A stretch of DNA of 64,000 bases from Ruminococcus_C callidus (GTDB taxonomy: Bacteria > Bacillota > Clostridia > Oscillospirales > Ruminococcaceae). The stretch covers positions 372,001 to 436,000 of the forward strand of contig NZ_CP186925.1 in the NCBI RefSeq assembly GCF_049562855.1. Direction: 5' to 3'. The translations under genes were made by a program, and so were the position numbers. Of this stretch, positions 56,039-64,000 are shown one piece after another. Below the pieces are notes generated by a model. That model ran no database searches and was not told the DNA's origin. It saw only the letters and a program-made list of their open reading frames with translations. Each line of letters opens with the position of its first letter. The first letter of the stretch is position 1.

Positions 56039-58240
56039 ATGAAGCTGTGGAAAAAAGTGCTTGCAGCTGTGACTGCCGGCGTGCTCTGTCTGGGTAGTGT
56101 TGGCGTGTCTGGGGTGCAGAACATGTTGGAGAGCGTGGAGACAGTATTCACCGCAAGTGCATATGTGATAAATTCTTATGACGGCACCTACGGGGACTTG
56201 TACTATAGCGTGACAGATACCGATGAAGTAAAGATTTCCGGCTGCAATGAAACTGTAGAATCAGTAGAAATTCCGGCAAGAATTGACGGAAAACGCGTAA
56301 CAAGTATTGCAAAAAATGCTTTTTATGGGTGCAGTGATTTGACTGCGATTACTATACCGGATAGTGTGACAAGCTTTGAAGGAAATGCATTTTCAAATCT
56401 TGAGAATCTGACTGCAATCACCATACCAGACAGCGTAACAAGCATTGGTGAAAGTGCTTTTTCCGGCTGTACCAGTCTGACAAAGATCGCTATACCGAAC
56501 AGTGTCACAGATATTGGCGGTTTTGTTTTTTCGAATTGTACCAACTTGGAAAGCATTACACTATCCGATCACTTGACCAGTGTTGGAGGATATACTTTTT
56601 CGGGCTGCACCAGTTTGTCTGCAATTACCATACCGGACAGCGTAACGAGCATTGGACAAGCTGCCTTTTCTGGTTGTACCAGTTTGACAGAGATCACGAT
56701 TCCAAACAGTGTGACAAGCATGGAGGAAATCATTTTTTCAGATTGTACAAATTTGGCTGATGTTACCCTATCCAACAGTATGACAAGTATTGGAGAATAT
56801 ACTTTTTCTAACTGTACCAGTTTGGCGGAAATCACTATACCGGATAGCGTAACAAACATTGGACGTTATGCGTTTAAGGCATGCACAAAATTAGAAAAGA
56901 TTACCATGCCAAACAGCCTGACCAGTATAGATGAGTATGCTTTTGTGGACTGTGCAGGTCTGACTGAAGTTGTGCTGCCGGACGGCATGACAAGTGTCGG
57001 AACTAGTGCCTTTTTGAATTGTACTGGACTGAAGAAAATCACAATACCGGATAGCGTTACTGCAATAGCAGGGTTGGCTTTTGAAAATTGCACTGGTCTG
57101 ACTGCTGTAACTCTCCCGAGTGGCATGACTACAATTGCACATAACACCTTTGAAAACTGTACCAATTTGTCTGAAATTACGATACCAGACAGCGTGACTA
57201 GTATAGAGAACAAAGCTTTTTACGGCACTGCTTGGCTGGCAGCAAGACAGAAAGAAAATCCATTGGTAATTATCAATCATCTTTTGATTGACGGAAGTAC
57301 TTGTGCTGGTGATGTTGTAATTCCTGAAGATGTTGTGACGATCAATATAGGTGCTTTCAACAATTGTACTGCCTTGACAAGTGTTGTCGTGCCGGATAGT
57401 GTGACAAGTATTCATGGCAATGCGTTCTATGGCTGTACCAATCTGACGACAATTATTCTGCCAGACAGCATAACCAATATCGGCATGCTTGCTTTTGGCG
57501 ATTGCACACATTTGACCAAGATCACGATTCCAAATGGCATGACGAGCATTGATGCTATGACTTTTGACAATTGCGTTAGCCTGACTGAAATCATCATACC
57601 AGACAGTGTGACAAAAATCGATTATAACGTTTTTAAAAGCTGTAGCGATCTGACCATTTACGGCTATACCGGTTCATATGCGGAAACTTATGCGGCAGAA
57701 AAAGAGATTCCCTTTGTGTCCTTGAACAGTATTGTTACCACGACAACCACAGACACAACTACAGAAACTACCACTACTGCAAAACAAACTACCACGACTA
57801 CCACCGAACAAACAACGACTACCACACCAGAACAAACCACAACCACTGCAAAGCAGACTGAAACTACCGTAACAAAGCAAACTACCGCAACTACGACAAA
57901 ACAAAGCACAACCACCACGGCAGAGCAAACCACTGCCACTACTGCAAAACAAACCGAAACTACCACAGCAAAACAGACCACTGCAACTACCAACCAAACC
58001 ACCACATCTTCCGCCCAAACCGAACCCACCGCCCTCTACGGCGACCTCAACCTCGACGGACGAGTGGACATCACCGATGCAGTCCTGCTGAACAAAGCCT
58101 GTGCTGGTGCGGTTATGCTGGACGATGCCACTAAGAAAAATGCCGACTGCAACGGCGACAGCGAAGTTGGCAGCGATGATGCCGTTGTGCTGATGCAATT
58201 TTTGGTGCATATCGTTGACAAATTGCCTTACCAAAACTGA
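56039..58240 (+). CDS. Secreted BspA-like LRR protein with Thr/Gln linker and dockerin
   Basis: A 733-residue protein. ATG 56039 is seven bases from GGAGG; the ATG at 56033 is too close. Signal peptide (KKVLAAVTAGVLCLGSVGVSG). About 20 LRR_5 repeats of 23 residues from residue 75 to 555 (ITIPDSVTSIGESAFSGCTSLT pattern), interrupted near residue 400 by WLAARQKENPLVIINHLLIDGSTCAG, a segment also present in the protein at 49969. Then a ~95-residue TTTTEQTTTTAKQTE linker and a dockerin (GDLNLDGRVDITDAVLLNKA ... DCNGDSEVGSDDAVVLMQFL). Likely a cellulosome-borne binding protein. Terminator at 58256-58310. Confidence 0.9.
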   Translation: MKLWKKVLAAVTAGVLCLGSVGVSGVQNMLESVETVFTASAYVINSYDGTYGDLYYSVTDTDEVKISGCNETVESVEIPARIDGKRVTSIAKNAFYGCSDLTAITIPDSVTSFEGNAFSNLENLTAITIPDSVTSIGESAFSGCTSLTKIAIPNSVTDIGGFVFSNCTNLESITLSDHLTSVGGYTFSGCTSLSAITIPDSVTSIGQAAFSGCTSLTEITIPNSVTSMEEIIFSDCTNLADVTLSNSMTSIGEYTFSNCTSLAEITIPDSVTNIGRYAFKACTKLEKITMPNSLTSIDEYAFVDCAGLTEVVLPDGMTSVGTSAFLNCTGLKKITIPDSVTAIAGLAFENCTGLTAVTLPSGMTTIAHNTFENCTNLSEITIPDSVTSIENKAFYGTAWLAARQKENPLVIINHLLIDGSTCAGDVVIPEDVVTINIGAFNNCTALTSVVVPDSVTSIHGNAFYGCTNLTTIILPDSITNIGMLAFGDCTHLTKITIPNGMTSIDAMTFDNCVSLTEIIIPDSVTKIDYNVFKSCSDLTIYGYTGSYAETYAAEKEIPFVSLNSIVTTTTTDTTTETTTTAKQTTTTTTEQTTTTTPEQTTTTAKQTETTVTKQTTATTTKQSTTTTAEQTTATTAKQTETTTAKQTTATTNQTTTSSAQTEPTALYGDLNLDGRVDITDAVLLNKACAGAVMLDDATKKNADCNGDSEVGSDDAVVLMQFLVHIVDKLPYQN

Positions 58241-58255
58241 TTTCCTCTTATCGAT

Positions 58256-58310
58256 AAGCCTCCTCCCTTGCGAAATGACAGATATTCGCAAGGGAGGAGG
58301 CTTTTTTCAA
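58256..58310 (+). terminator. Terminator after the 733-residue LRR-dockerin gene
   Basis: Stem AAGCCTCCTCCCTTGCGAA / TTCGCAAGGGAGGAGGCTT, then TTTTT. Confidence 0.9.
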
Positions 58311-58577
58311 GGCATCTCCTCTCAAACATTCCCCGCGAACCCCACGATTCCTGTTGCTTTTTATGTCCTGTTGCCATTTATTCATCTTATACACAAAGCT
58401 GATATGAAGGTTTCAAAAAACATAACGATATTATTTCCACTTCACTAAACCATCATTTTCGGTGGCATGGTATAATAAGAGTAGAAAAAATGGGAAAAAT
58501 CATAGCAATTTGATATACAACCAAAAATGTTGTTCCGTTGTGCACAGGGCACACGGCAAAAATTGTGAAGAATGAAA
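58311..58577. other. Intergenic stretch without a gene
   Basis: AT-rich. The only signal is a TATAAT at 58471-58476 without a good -35. Nothing else is supported before the repeat element at 58578. Confidence 0.4.
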
Positions 58578-58815
58578 GGGAACACTGCATAAAGCTTGTG
58601 CGTAAGATGTGTATTCAGATTTTTCGGCAGATTACACAGAAATTCCGCAGGCAGACTGTATGGTCGCAATCAATCTTAGTGCGACACGCCTTTGTTCTCG
58701 AGCAGAATCCTGCCTCGAACGCAGTTGTCTGGCAAGGGATTTCTGGGCAATATGACGGAAAATCTGTACGTAGATTGCGTGCAAAGCCGTCAGGCGGGCT
58801 TTATGCAGTGTTCCC
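58578..58815 (-). mobile_element. MITE-like element, family A with extra 60-bp insert (238 bp)
   Basis: Ends GGGAACACTGCATAAAG / CTTTATGCAGTGTTCCC, with compensating changes on both sides. TGAAA flanks it on both sides (58573-58577, 58816-58820). The interior matches the copy at 15406 but carries about 65 extra bases (GTCGCAATCAATCTTAGTGC onward) near the middle. Confidence 0.85.
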
Positions 58816-58882
58816 TGAAAGGAAATGCCGCGGAGAAGGGCGTTTCCGTTTGAGATGACGCTTGAGGGGAGCGTAATAACAT

Positions 58883-60055
58883 ATGAAATTACAAAATCTG
58901 GAGAAGCCTTCTGCTGCCGTTTCGGATACGGTGGACGTGATTGCAGATTCCAACTACAGCAATGTTTCGGAAGCATATAATCATGCATTCCGTGCATGGC
59001 GGAACAAAGAAGATAACCCATATGCCTTTCGCTGCAAGAAACAGAAAAAAGAAGCGGTTTACATCGAGGGAAAAGGGTTTCATGAACCAGACCCGGCTGC
59101 GGAAGAACGGCGGTCGCTCATACAGATCACCATGGTGATCGGCATGGCGATATTTGCCTATCTGCTGATCGAAAACCTGCTGACAGCGATCCTGATGGGC
59201 ATCGCTCAGATAGCCGGAATGGACGTAGGCTATTGCTACAGTGACGGCACTGTTTACGGCAACCAGACGGCGGTTCTGGTCATTCTGATGTGCAAGACGG
59301 TGCTGAAATTCATGGTGCCTGTGCTGATCCTCCGGTGCTGTTTCCGCATGCCGCGGCGTGTGGCGTATCACTGGAAGCTGGATTCACCGCGGGAGTTTCC
59401 GGCTGCTATTGCGGTGACACTGATCGTTTTTGCGGTCGCTAATGTGTGGCTGCTGTTTTCGCCGGTGAATTTTCTGAGCAGCAGTACGCTGGGGGAAGCG
59501 TATTACACCGTTTCGTATATGCGGCGTTCTTACCAGATCGTTTATCTGGTTTTTGAAGTGCTGGCGATCAGCATCTGCAAAGAACTGCTTCTGCATGGGG
59601 ATATGCTTCATGTGCTGCGGCAGTTCGGGGACTGGGATGCGGTGATCCTGACAGCAGTTGTTGCAGTTTGTCTGTCCCATAGCTGCACCACGATATTGAT
59701 GGAACTGACTTTTTCGCTGGTTTCCGGTGTCGCCGTTCTGCGGAGTGGTTCTGTGGTACCGGCTATATTCTGCCGGCTGCTGTACCATGTGATGCTGTTC
59801 GGGTTGTTTGCAATGGAGATCTGGCAGTCGTCGTTTTGGCAGTCGTATTGCTTGCTGTTTCTGTTTCTCGTGCTGATAGCGGGAATTCTGCTCTGCCTGC
59901 TGTCCATTCGTCCCACCCGTAAAAATCCCGCCCTGCTGACACAGAAGCATTACCTGACCCTGCGGGAACGGCTCTATACGGTGATGCATGTGGGACCGCT
60001 GAGCATTGTGCTGATCCTCTGTGTGATTCTGATGGTGATCGAGGTGATTTTTTGA
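58883..60055 (+). CDS. Degenerate CPBP-like membrane protein
   Basis: A 390-residue protein: a 75-residue cytosolic N-terminus (CKKQKKEAVYIEG), then about eight hydrophobic segments. The helix containing ISICKELLLHGDML (near residue 234) resembles the EExxxR motif of CPBP intramembrane proteases, but the first Glu is Lys and Arg is His. VCLSHSCTTI may correspond to the second motif. So it may be a CPBP-fold protein without protease activity; this is inference. ATG 58883. Its stop overlaps the TTG start of tadA, so the two are coupled. Confidence 0.6.
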   Translation: MKLQNLEKPSAAVSDTVDVIADSNYSNVSEAYNHAFRAWRNKEDNPYAFRCKKQKKEAVYIEGKGFHEPDPAAEERRSLIQITMVIGMAIFAYLLIENLLTAILMGIAQIAGMDVGYCYSDGTVYGNQTAVLVILMCKTVLKFMVPVLILRCCFRMPRRVAYHWKLDSPREFPAAIAVTLIVFAVANVWLLFSPVNFLSSSTLGEAYYTVSYMRRSYQIVYLVFEVLAISICKELLLHGDMLHVLRQFGDWDAVILTAVVAVCLSHSCTTILMELTFSLVSGVAVLRSGSVVPAIFCRLLYHVMLFGLFAMEIWQSSFWQSYCLLFLFLVLIAGILLCLLSIRPTRKNPALLTQKHYLTLRERLYTVMHVGPLSIVLILCVILMVIEVIF

Positions 60056-60567
60056 CGGAAACCGGATTTGTCCCCAAGGCACGGTACATGATGCGTGCTC
60101 TGGAACTGGCAGCACAGGCTGCGGCAATGGGCGAAGTTCCTGTGGGGGCAGTGGTGGTGCAGAAATCCACCGGACGGATCATCGGCGAGGGATATAACCG
60201 GCGGGAAGCAGACCGTTCGCCTCTTGCTCATGCAGAAATCATGGCGATCGATGCGGCGAGCCGGACACTGGGCGGCTGGCGGCTGCTGGACAGTGCTCTG
60301 TACGTGACGTTGGAACCTTGCCCCATGTGTGCGGGAGCGATTCTGCATGCCCGTCTGGAACAGGTGGTCTATGGCACAGCCGACCCCAAGGGCGGGGCAG
60401 TGGATTCGGTGGAACAGCTGTTCACTCTGCCCTACAACTGGACACCGGAGGTACATGCCGGTTTATTGCAGGCGGAATGTGCCCAGATCCTGCGGGATTT
60501 TTTTCGGGAACTTCGTCTAAAAAAGCAGGCGGAAAAGATTGCACGCAATGGAATATCCATGCTTTGA
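60052..60567 (+). CDS. tadA: tRNA-specific adenosine deaminase
   Basis: A 171-residue deaminase converting A34 of tRNA-Arg(ACG) to inosine. Zinc and catalytic motifs HAEIMAID (about residue 61) and PCPMCAGA (about 88). The N-terminal helix KARYMMRALELAAQAAAMGEVPVGAVVV is complete only from the TTG at 60052, which overlaps the previous stop and follows GAGGTGA; ATG 60088 would cut the helix. Terminator at 60571-60607. Confidence 0.92.
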   Translation: MTETGFVPKARYMMRALELAAQAAAMGEVPVGAVVVQKSTGRIIGEGYNRREADRSPLAHAEIMAIDAASRTLGGWRLLDSALYVTLEPCPMCAGAILHARLEQVVYGTADPKGGAVDSVEQLFTLPYNWTPEVHAGLLQAECAQILRDFFRELRLKKQAEKIARNGISML

Positions 60568-60570
60568 AGA

Positions 60571-60607
60571 AAGAAAAAAAAGACAGACCGTGGTCTGTCT
60601 TTTTTTG
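60571..60607 (+). terminator. Terminator after tadA
   Basis: Stem AAAAAGACAGACC / GGTCTGTCTTTTT. Confidence 0.9.
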
Positions 60608-60716
60608 TTTTTGGGGAGGTATGAGAACTGTGGGAAAGGCGGAGCGTCATGTGTGGCTTTATGCAGTGTTTCCGTTAAGAGAGAATTCTCTTTTTCAAAC
60701 AAGCCCAGGTATTGCC

Positions 60717-63512
60717 TCAACCCAGCTGAATCCGGTACACACTTGCCATGCCGGTGATTTCCAGCCGCAGGTCTGCCTGTCCGGTATAGGGCTTCAGCGG
60801 GATCGTGTACAGCTGGAAATCGTCCATGCTGCGAGAAGGCAGGATCTCCACACTGCCCAGCTGCTGTTCTCCTGCGTAGATGGCAACACCTGCCTGCGAA
60901 CAAGGTGCTGCTGCCCACAGTTCTGCCTTGGTATAGCCGGCAAAATCTGCATCGGCAAAGGTAAAACTGCCGCCCCAGTCATTGGTGCAGCCGTACCAGT
61001 CGTTCTTTCGGTACGAGAATCGCAGAGTGATTTCTATGCCGTGCTTGCTGTCATAGTTCTTGATGCATATAGAATGGGAGAGATTTCGCGGTGGGATCAC
61101 TTCACCGGAAACTGTGCATTCCAATTCTTGCCGAATGTCCGCGGAAGATGCCCCCGCAGAAAAGCGGTACTCGCCTTGTTCCACCAGCATTTTTTCCTGT
61201 GTCACGTCATAGTATTCCAAAGCGTACCACGGAACAAAAATTGTCACCGGCACCGCTGTATTTGCCGGCACTGGCACTCGCTGGAAGCCGCACAGCTGTC
61301 GGAGCGGACGCTTGACACGAGGGTGCAGTGCCCGATAGTAAAGCTGTACCACTTCATCCCCGTCCCGCTGAGAGGTATTTTCTACAGTCAGCCGGAACAG
61401 CATGCCTTCCGGCTTCTCCTCCGCAGTAAAATCACGGTAGACGAAACTGGAATAGGACAAACCATGCCCAAAGGGGAACAGCGGTTCAACCGTGTCATAT
61501 AAATAGGTACGCTCTGCCGAAATGATGTCATATTCCATGATGTCCGGCAGATCTTGTGCGGAACGATACCATGTGATCGGACAGCGTGCCGCCGGATTGT
61601 TTTTCCCCAGCAGCGTATCCGCTACGGCGTTGCCCAGTTCCGGTCCGGCATGGGTGGTATAGAGAATCGCCGGCAGCAGTTCCATCGCTTCCCCCAGAGC
61701 ATAGGGATAGCTGGAAACCACAGTCAGCACGGTGTTGGGATTGGCAGCCTGTACAGCACGCAGCAAGTTTTTCTGATGTGCCGGCAGTTCCAGATCGGGA
61801 CGGTCATAGCACTCCCGTGCCACCTGCATGGGGTGGTTGCCCAGACAGAGAATGACCACGTCCGCCTGTTTCGCCAGAGCCGCCGCACGGGTGACGCCGT
61901 CCTCCACCGGCACCAGCCGGAACAGCCGGTCTGGTGTGGGCTTTCCGTGAGAAACTGCACGGAGCGTGCCGTCCGGCTGCAGTGCGATGTCCATAGGACA
62001 ATCATGCCAGCTGCCAAACCGCATGGCATCTCCATACGGCTCCGGTTTGAGCCATTCCCGAATGAACCACTCATAGGGCGTATCGCTGACTGCCTGATAG
62101 GTGCCGTTTTCGGTGACGTACTTGCCGTTGCAGCAGGCACGGAGATTCATGCTGCCAAAATCCCAGTCGTGAAGCAAAAAGGTTTCCCGTTCGCCGATCT
62201 GTTCTGCTGCCGCACGGAGCGTACCGTCCGCAGAAACGGTGCAGTACTTTCCGGTTTCCACAGACTGAAGGGCGACCACAGAATAACCGTCATCAAACAG
62301 CACATTTTCTGCCCCCAGCTGCTGCCGCAGTCCCTCCAAAATCGGTACGGCATAGGAAGAAACGCCGGTGTACCAGTCCCGATAGTTCTCGTTTCCCAGC
62401 GGCCCGATCACAGCGACCCTGGCATCAGGCTGCAATTGCAGCGGCAGGATCCCGCGGTTATGGAGCAGGCACATCTGTTCCATGGCAGCACAGCGGTTCA
62501 CTGCACGGTGCAGCAGCGTGTCCGTTTCCGCCGGCTCGGTGTTATAGGGACAGCTGTCCCCGTCAAATTCTCCCAGCCGGAACCGTCCGGAGAGAGAATT
62601 CCCCACAGCACGGTCAATATCGGCTTCTGTCAACAGCCCTCTGTCCAGTGCATCTCTGGCTGCTGCCGCCACCATGTCTGCTTCATCGGTCATCACATCA
62701 TTGCCGTTTTTCAGGCAGGCGGCAAGAGCCTCTGCATGGGTGGCGTGAGAATGGTGTGCCAGCACATTCTGGGAAAAATCTGCTCCGTCTGTCACAATGA
62801 ATTCCAGCCCCCACTGCTTTTTTACCAGCGTTTTCAGGTCGGGATTCATGCAGGCGGGAACGCCGTTTAGCTCATTATAAGCCGTCATCATAGAGCCTGT
62901 GCCGCCGCGGACGATAGAAGCTTCAAAGGCACGGTAATAGTATTCCCGCAGTGTTCGCGGGGTGACGTTGGAAGAACAGCTGTTCCGTTCTTTTTCGTTG
63001 TTGTTGGCACAAAAGTGTTTCAGTGTGGGGATCACACGGCGGTATGTCGGGTGGTCACCGGCCATGCCCTGCGTATAGGCGGTGGTCATTTCTCCGATCA
63101 GAAACGGGTCTTCGCCGTAGCCCTCTTCTGTGCGTCCCCAGCGGGGATCACGTTCCGGATCGACTGTAGGTCCCCAGAGCATCAGGTGCCCCTTGGGATC
63201 TTTCCGGTGATAATAGCGGGCTTCTTCGCCGGCAATTTCTCCCAGCTGTTCCATGAGGTTCGGGTCAAAGGTAGAAGCCAGCCCGATCGGCTGCGGGAAC
63301 ACGGTAGACGGCTCTGTCTTTTCGCGGGAAACATAGCCCCGTGCCACTTCCTGACCCACATACCATTCTCCGATGCCCAGCCGTTCTACAGGCAGCTGAT
63401 GGGTGGAGAGCAGGTGGATCTTTTCTTCTATGGTCAGACGGGAAAGCAGGTCTTTCACCCGTTCAATAATAGGCAGGCTGGTGTCACGGAAACGTTCCGG
63501 TTGATTTGGCAT
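60717..63512 (-). CDS. Glycoside hydrolase family 3 enzyme with inserted domain and CBM6-like end
   Basis: A 931-residue protein; ATG 63512 follows AAAGGAG. Longer frames run into a repeat. GH3 N-terminal barrel: MLWGPTVDPERDPRWGRTEEGYGEDPFLIGEMT near residue 110, KHFCANNNEKERN, and VTDGADFSQ with the probable nucleophile Asp. The GH3 C domain (VAVIGPLG; VVILCLGN) is interrupted by ~130 residues (about 470-600) rich in GKYCTVSADGTLRA-type repeats, like a fascin/trefoil module. Then come a fibronectin III-like domain (FGHGLSYSSFVY) and a C-terminal CBM6-like module (residues ~805-931). No signal peptide, so probably intracellular; the exact substrate is unknown. Confidence 0.85.
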   Translation of the reverse strand: MPNQPERFRDTSLPIIERVKDLLSRLTIEEKIHLLSTHQLPVERLGIGEWYVGQEVARGYVSREKTEPSTVFPQPIGLASTFDPNLMEQLGEIAGEEARYYHRKDPKGHLMLWGPTVDPERDPRWGRTEEGYGEDPFLIGEMTTAYTQGMAGDHPTYRRVIPTLKHFCANNNEKERNSCSSNVTPRTLREYYYRAFEASIVRGGTGSMMTAYNELNGVPACMNPDLKTLVKKQWGLEFIVTDGADFSQNVLAHHSHATHAEALAACLKNGNDVMTDEADMVAAAARDALDRGLLTEADIDRAVGNSLSGRFRLGEFDGDSCPYNTEPAETDTLLHRAVNRCAAMEQMCLLHNRGILPLQLQPDARVAVIGPLGNENYRDWYTGVSSYAVPILEGLRQQLGAENVLFDDGYSVVALQSVETGKYCTVSADGTLRAAAEQIGERETFLLHDWDFGSMNLRACCNGKYVTENGTYQAVSDTPYEWFIREWLKPEPYGDAMRFGSWHDCPMDIALQPDGTLRAVSHGKPTPDRLFRLVPVEDGVTRAAALAKQADVVILCLGNHPMQVARECYDRPDLELPAHQKNLLRAVQAANPNTVLTVVSSYPYALGEAMELLPAILYTTHAGPELGNAVADTLLGKNNPAARCPITWYRSAQDLPDIMEYDIISAERTYLYDTVEPLFPFGHGLSYSSFVYRDFTAEEKPEGMLFRLTVENTSQRDGDEVVQLYYRALHPRVKRPLRQLCGFQRVPVPANTAVPVTIFVPWYALEYYDVTQEKMLVEQGEYRFSAGASSADIRQELECTVSGEVIPPRNLSHSICIKNYDSKHGIEITLRFSYRKNDWYGCTNDWGGSFTFADADFAGYTKAELWAAAPCSQAGVAIYAGEQQLGSVEILPSRSMDDFQLYTIPLKPYTGQADLRLEITGMASVYRIQLG

Positions 63513-63561
63513 AGTAAAATCTCCTTTATCTGCAGCATTATCATGCAAATGATTGATTTGA

Positions 63562-63896
63562 GGCAATACCACACAAAGAGCGTCTGGCGACTTTGCACGC
63601 CATCTGCTTGCAAATTTTCCTTCAGAGCCTGTTTCGTATCTTCCCGCACGCATCTTGCGTGCATATTTTCCGAGATATTTCGGGAAAATACTCGAAAATC
63701 CACAAAGGATTTTCTCCGTTTTTCCCTTCATCTCTCAAAAAATCTGACGACGCAATCTGCATACGTCAGATACGAAACAGACTCTCATATTTCACAAAAA
63801 TGCTCGTGAATACAGCAAGTATTCACTCCGCTTTTTGTTTCATCTGACGAAAAATTTGACGACGCATCTGTCGCACAATCTTTGTGCGGTATTGCC
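63562..63896 (+). mobile_element. MITE-like element, family B long form (335 bp) with TTGA duplication
   Basis: Ends GGCAATACCACACAAAG / CTTTGTGCGGTATTGCC, TTGA at 63558-63561 and 63897-63900, nested element D at 63624-63785. It lies between the GH3 promoter and the GH3 gene. Confidence 0.92.
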
Positions 63897-63899
63897 TTG

Positions 63900-63928
63900 A
63901 TTATAGCATTGCCTGTGGGAAATGTCAA
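63900..63928 (-). promoter_or_regulatory. GH3 gene promoter fused to a repeat element
   Basis: Minus strand TTGACA (63928-63923), 17-bp spacer, TATAAT (63905-63900). The last T of the -10 is the first base (minus strand) of the TCAA/TTGA duplication. Nothing else is seen to the end of the window. Confidence 0.8.
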
Positions 63929-64000
63929 GGGTGGATCCGATTCTCACAAATTTTCACCAGCAGGAATTCTCTCGTGCGGCAAGCCGTCTGAAAAAACAGG

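Noticed and set aside
60640..60717. A further family A/B element between tadA and the GH3 gene
   Set aside because: Isolated fragments of a family A right end (near 60657-60673) and a family B end (60709-60717) are visible, but no coherent element with matching ends can be delimited.

Overview
This window reads as a chromosome segment from a cellulosome-bearing, spore-gene-carrying Firmicute of the Ruminococcus type (R. champanellensis or R. flavefaciens-like). The genus is inferred from four dockerin-bearing secreted proteins, SpoVS, SleC/SpoIID-like peptidoglycan-binding proteins, the Clostridia-type gene orders and the consensus TTGACA-N17-TATAAT promoters. No database search was possible.

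Layout. 1-4.4 kb: end of ilvE, a cysteine-cluster protein, then a leftward run of peptidoglycan-binding (probably spore-related) genes and a DUF378 protein, separated by repeats. 4.6-15.3 kb: a small orphan transcription unit, ppdK (leftward), then glmU, pth, mfd and a surface protein. 15.4-25 kb: rnhA, an orphan sugar-binding lipoprotein, recG, a four-tRNA cluster (Val, Asp, Phe, Gly), ymdB, spoVS, a CorC-like CBS protein, and a divergent xre / zinc-ribbon membrane pair. 25-31 kb: a complete rRNA operon (four tandem promoters, 16S, tRNA-Ala, tRNA-Ile, 23S, 5S) and a CAT-anticodon tRNA. 31-38.4 kb: a HAD phosphatase, a small dockerin protein, htpG under a CIRCE operator, and a zinc ABC importer (znuA-znuC-znuB) under a Zur/Fur-like box. 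38.5-49 kb: lipid and envelope membrane proteins, the MBL-cca-nucleotidyltransferase-amidase operon, a 768-residue membrane protein and an AT-rich membrane protein behind a poly-T promoter. 48.5-64 kb: radA followed at once by a dockerin-LRR gene, a PopT-like lipid carrier translocase, a 1109-residue dockerin protein with a huge Thr/Ser linker, a 733-residue LRR-dockerin protein, a degenerate CPBP protein with tadA, and a GH3 glycosidase with a CBM6-like end.

The most striking content is not a gene. At least fourteen short non-coding elements are scattered through the intergenic spaces. They share related ~17-bp inverted ends (GGAAACACTGCATAAAG, GGCAATACCGCACAAAG, GGCAGCAC...), related interiors, and 4-bp target duplications of the TTAA / TGAA / TAAA type. 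They look like a superfamily of MITEs with no transposase in the window. Three of them sit at exactly the same position relative to a promoter: the 4-bp duplication begins with the last T of the -10 box, so the mRNA of pth, ymdB and the GH3 gene should start inside the element. Others abut stop codons. Three 33-bp forms are only two ends back to back. A further 162-bp inverted-repeat element lies nested at the same site in three copies.

How the genes work together: most of the window is housekeeping (translation, DNA repair, cell-wall precursors, zinc uptake, heat shock). The dockerin proteins, the sugar-binding lipoprotein and the GH3 enzyme are the fibre-degradation layer. Two sequence classes of dockerin are present, which suggests attachment to two different cohesin partners.
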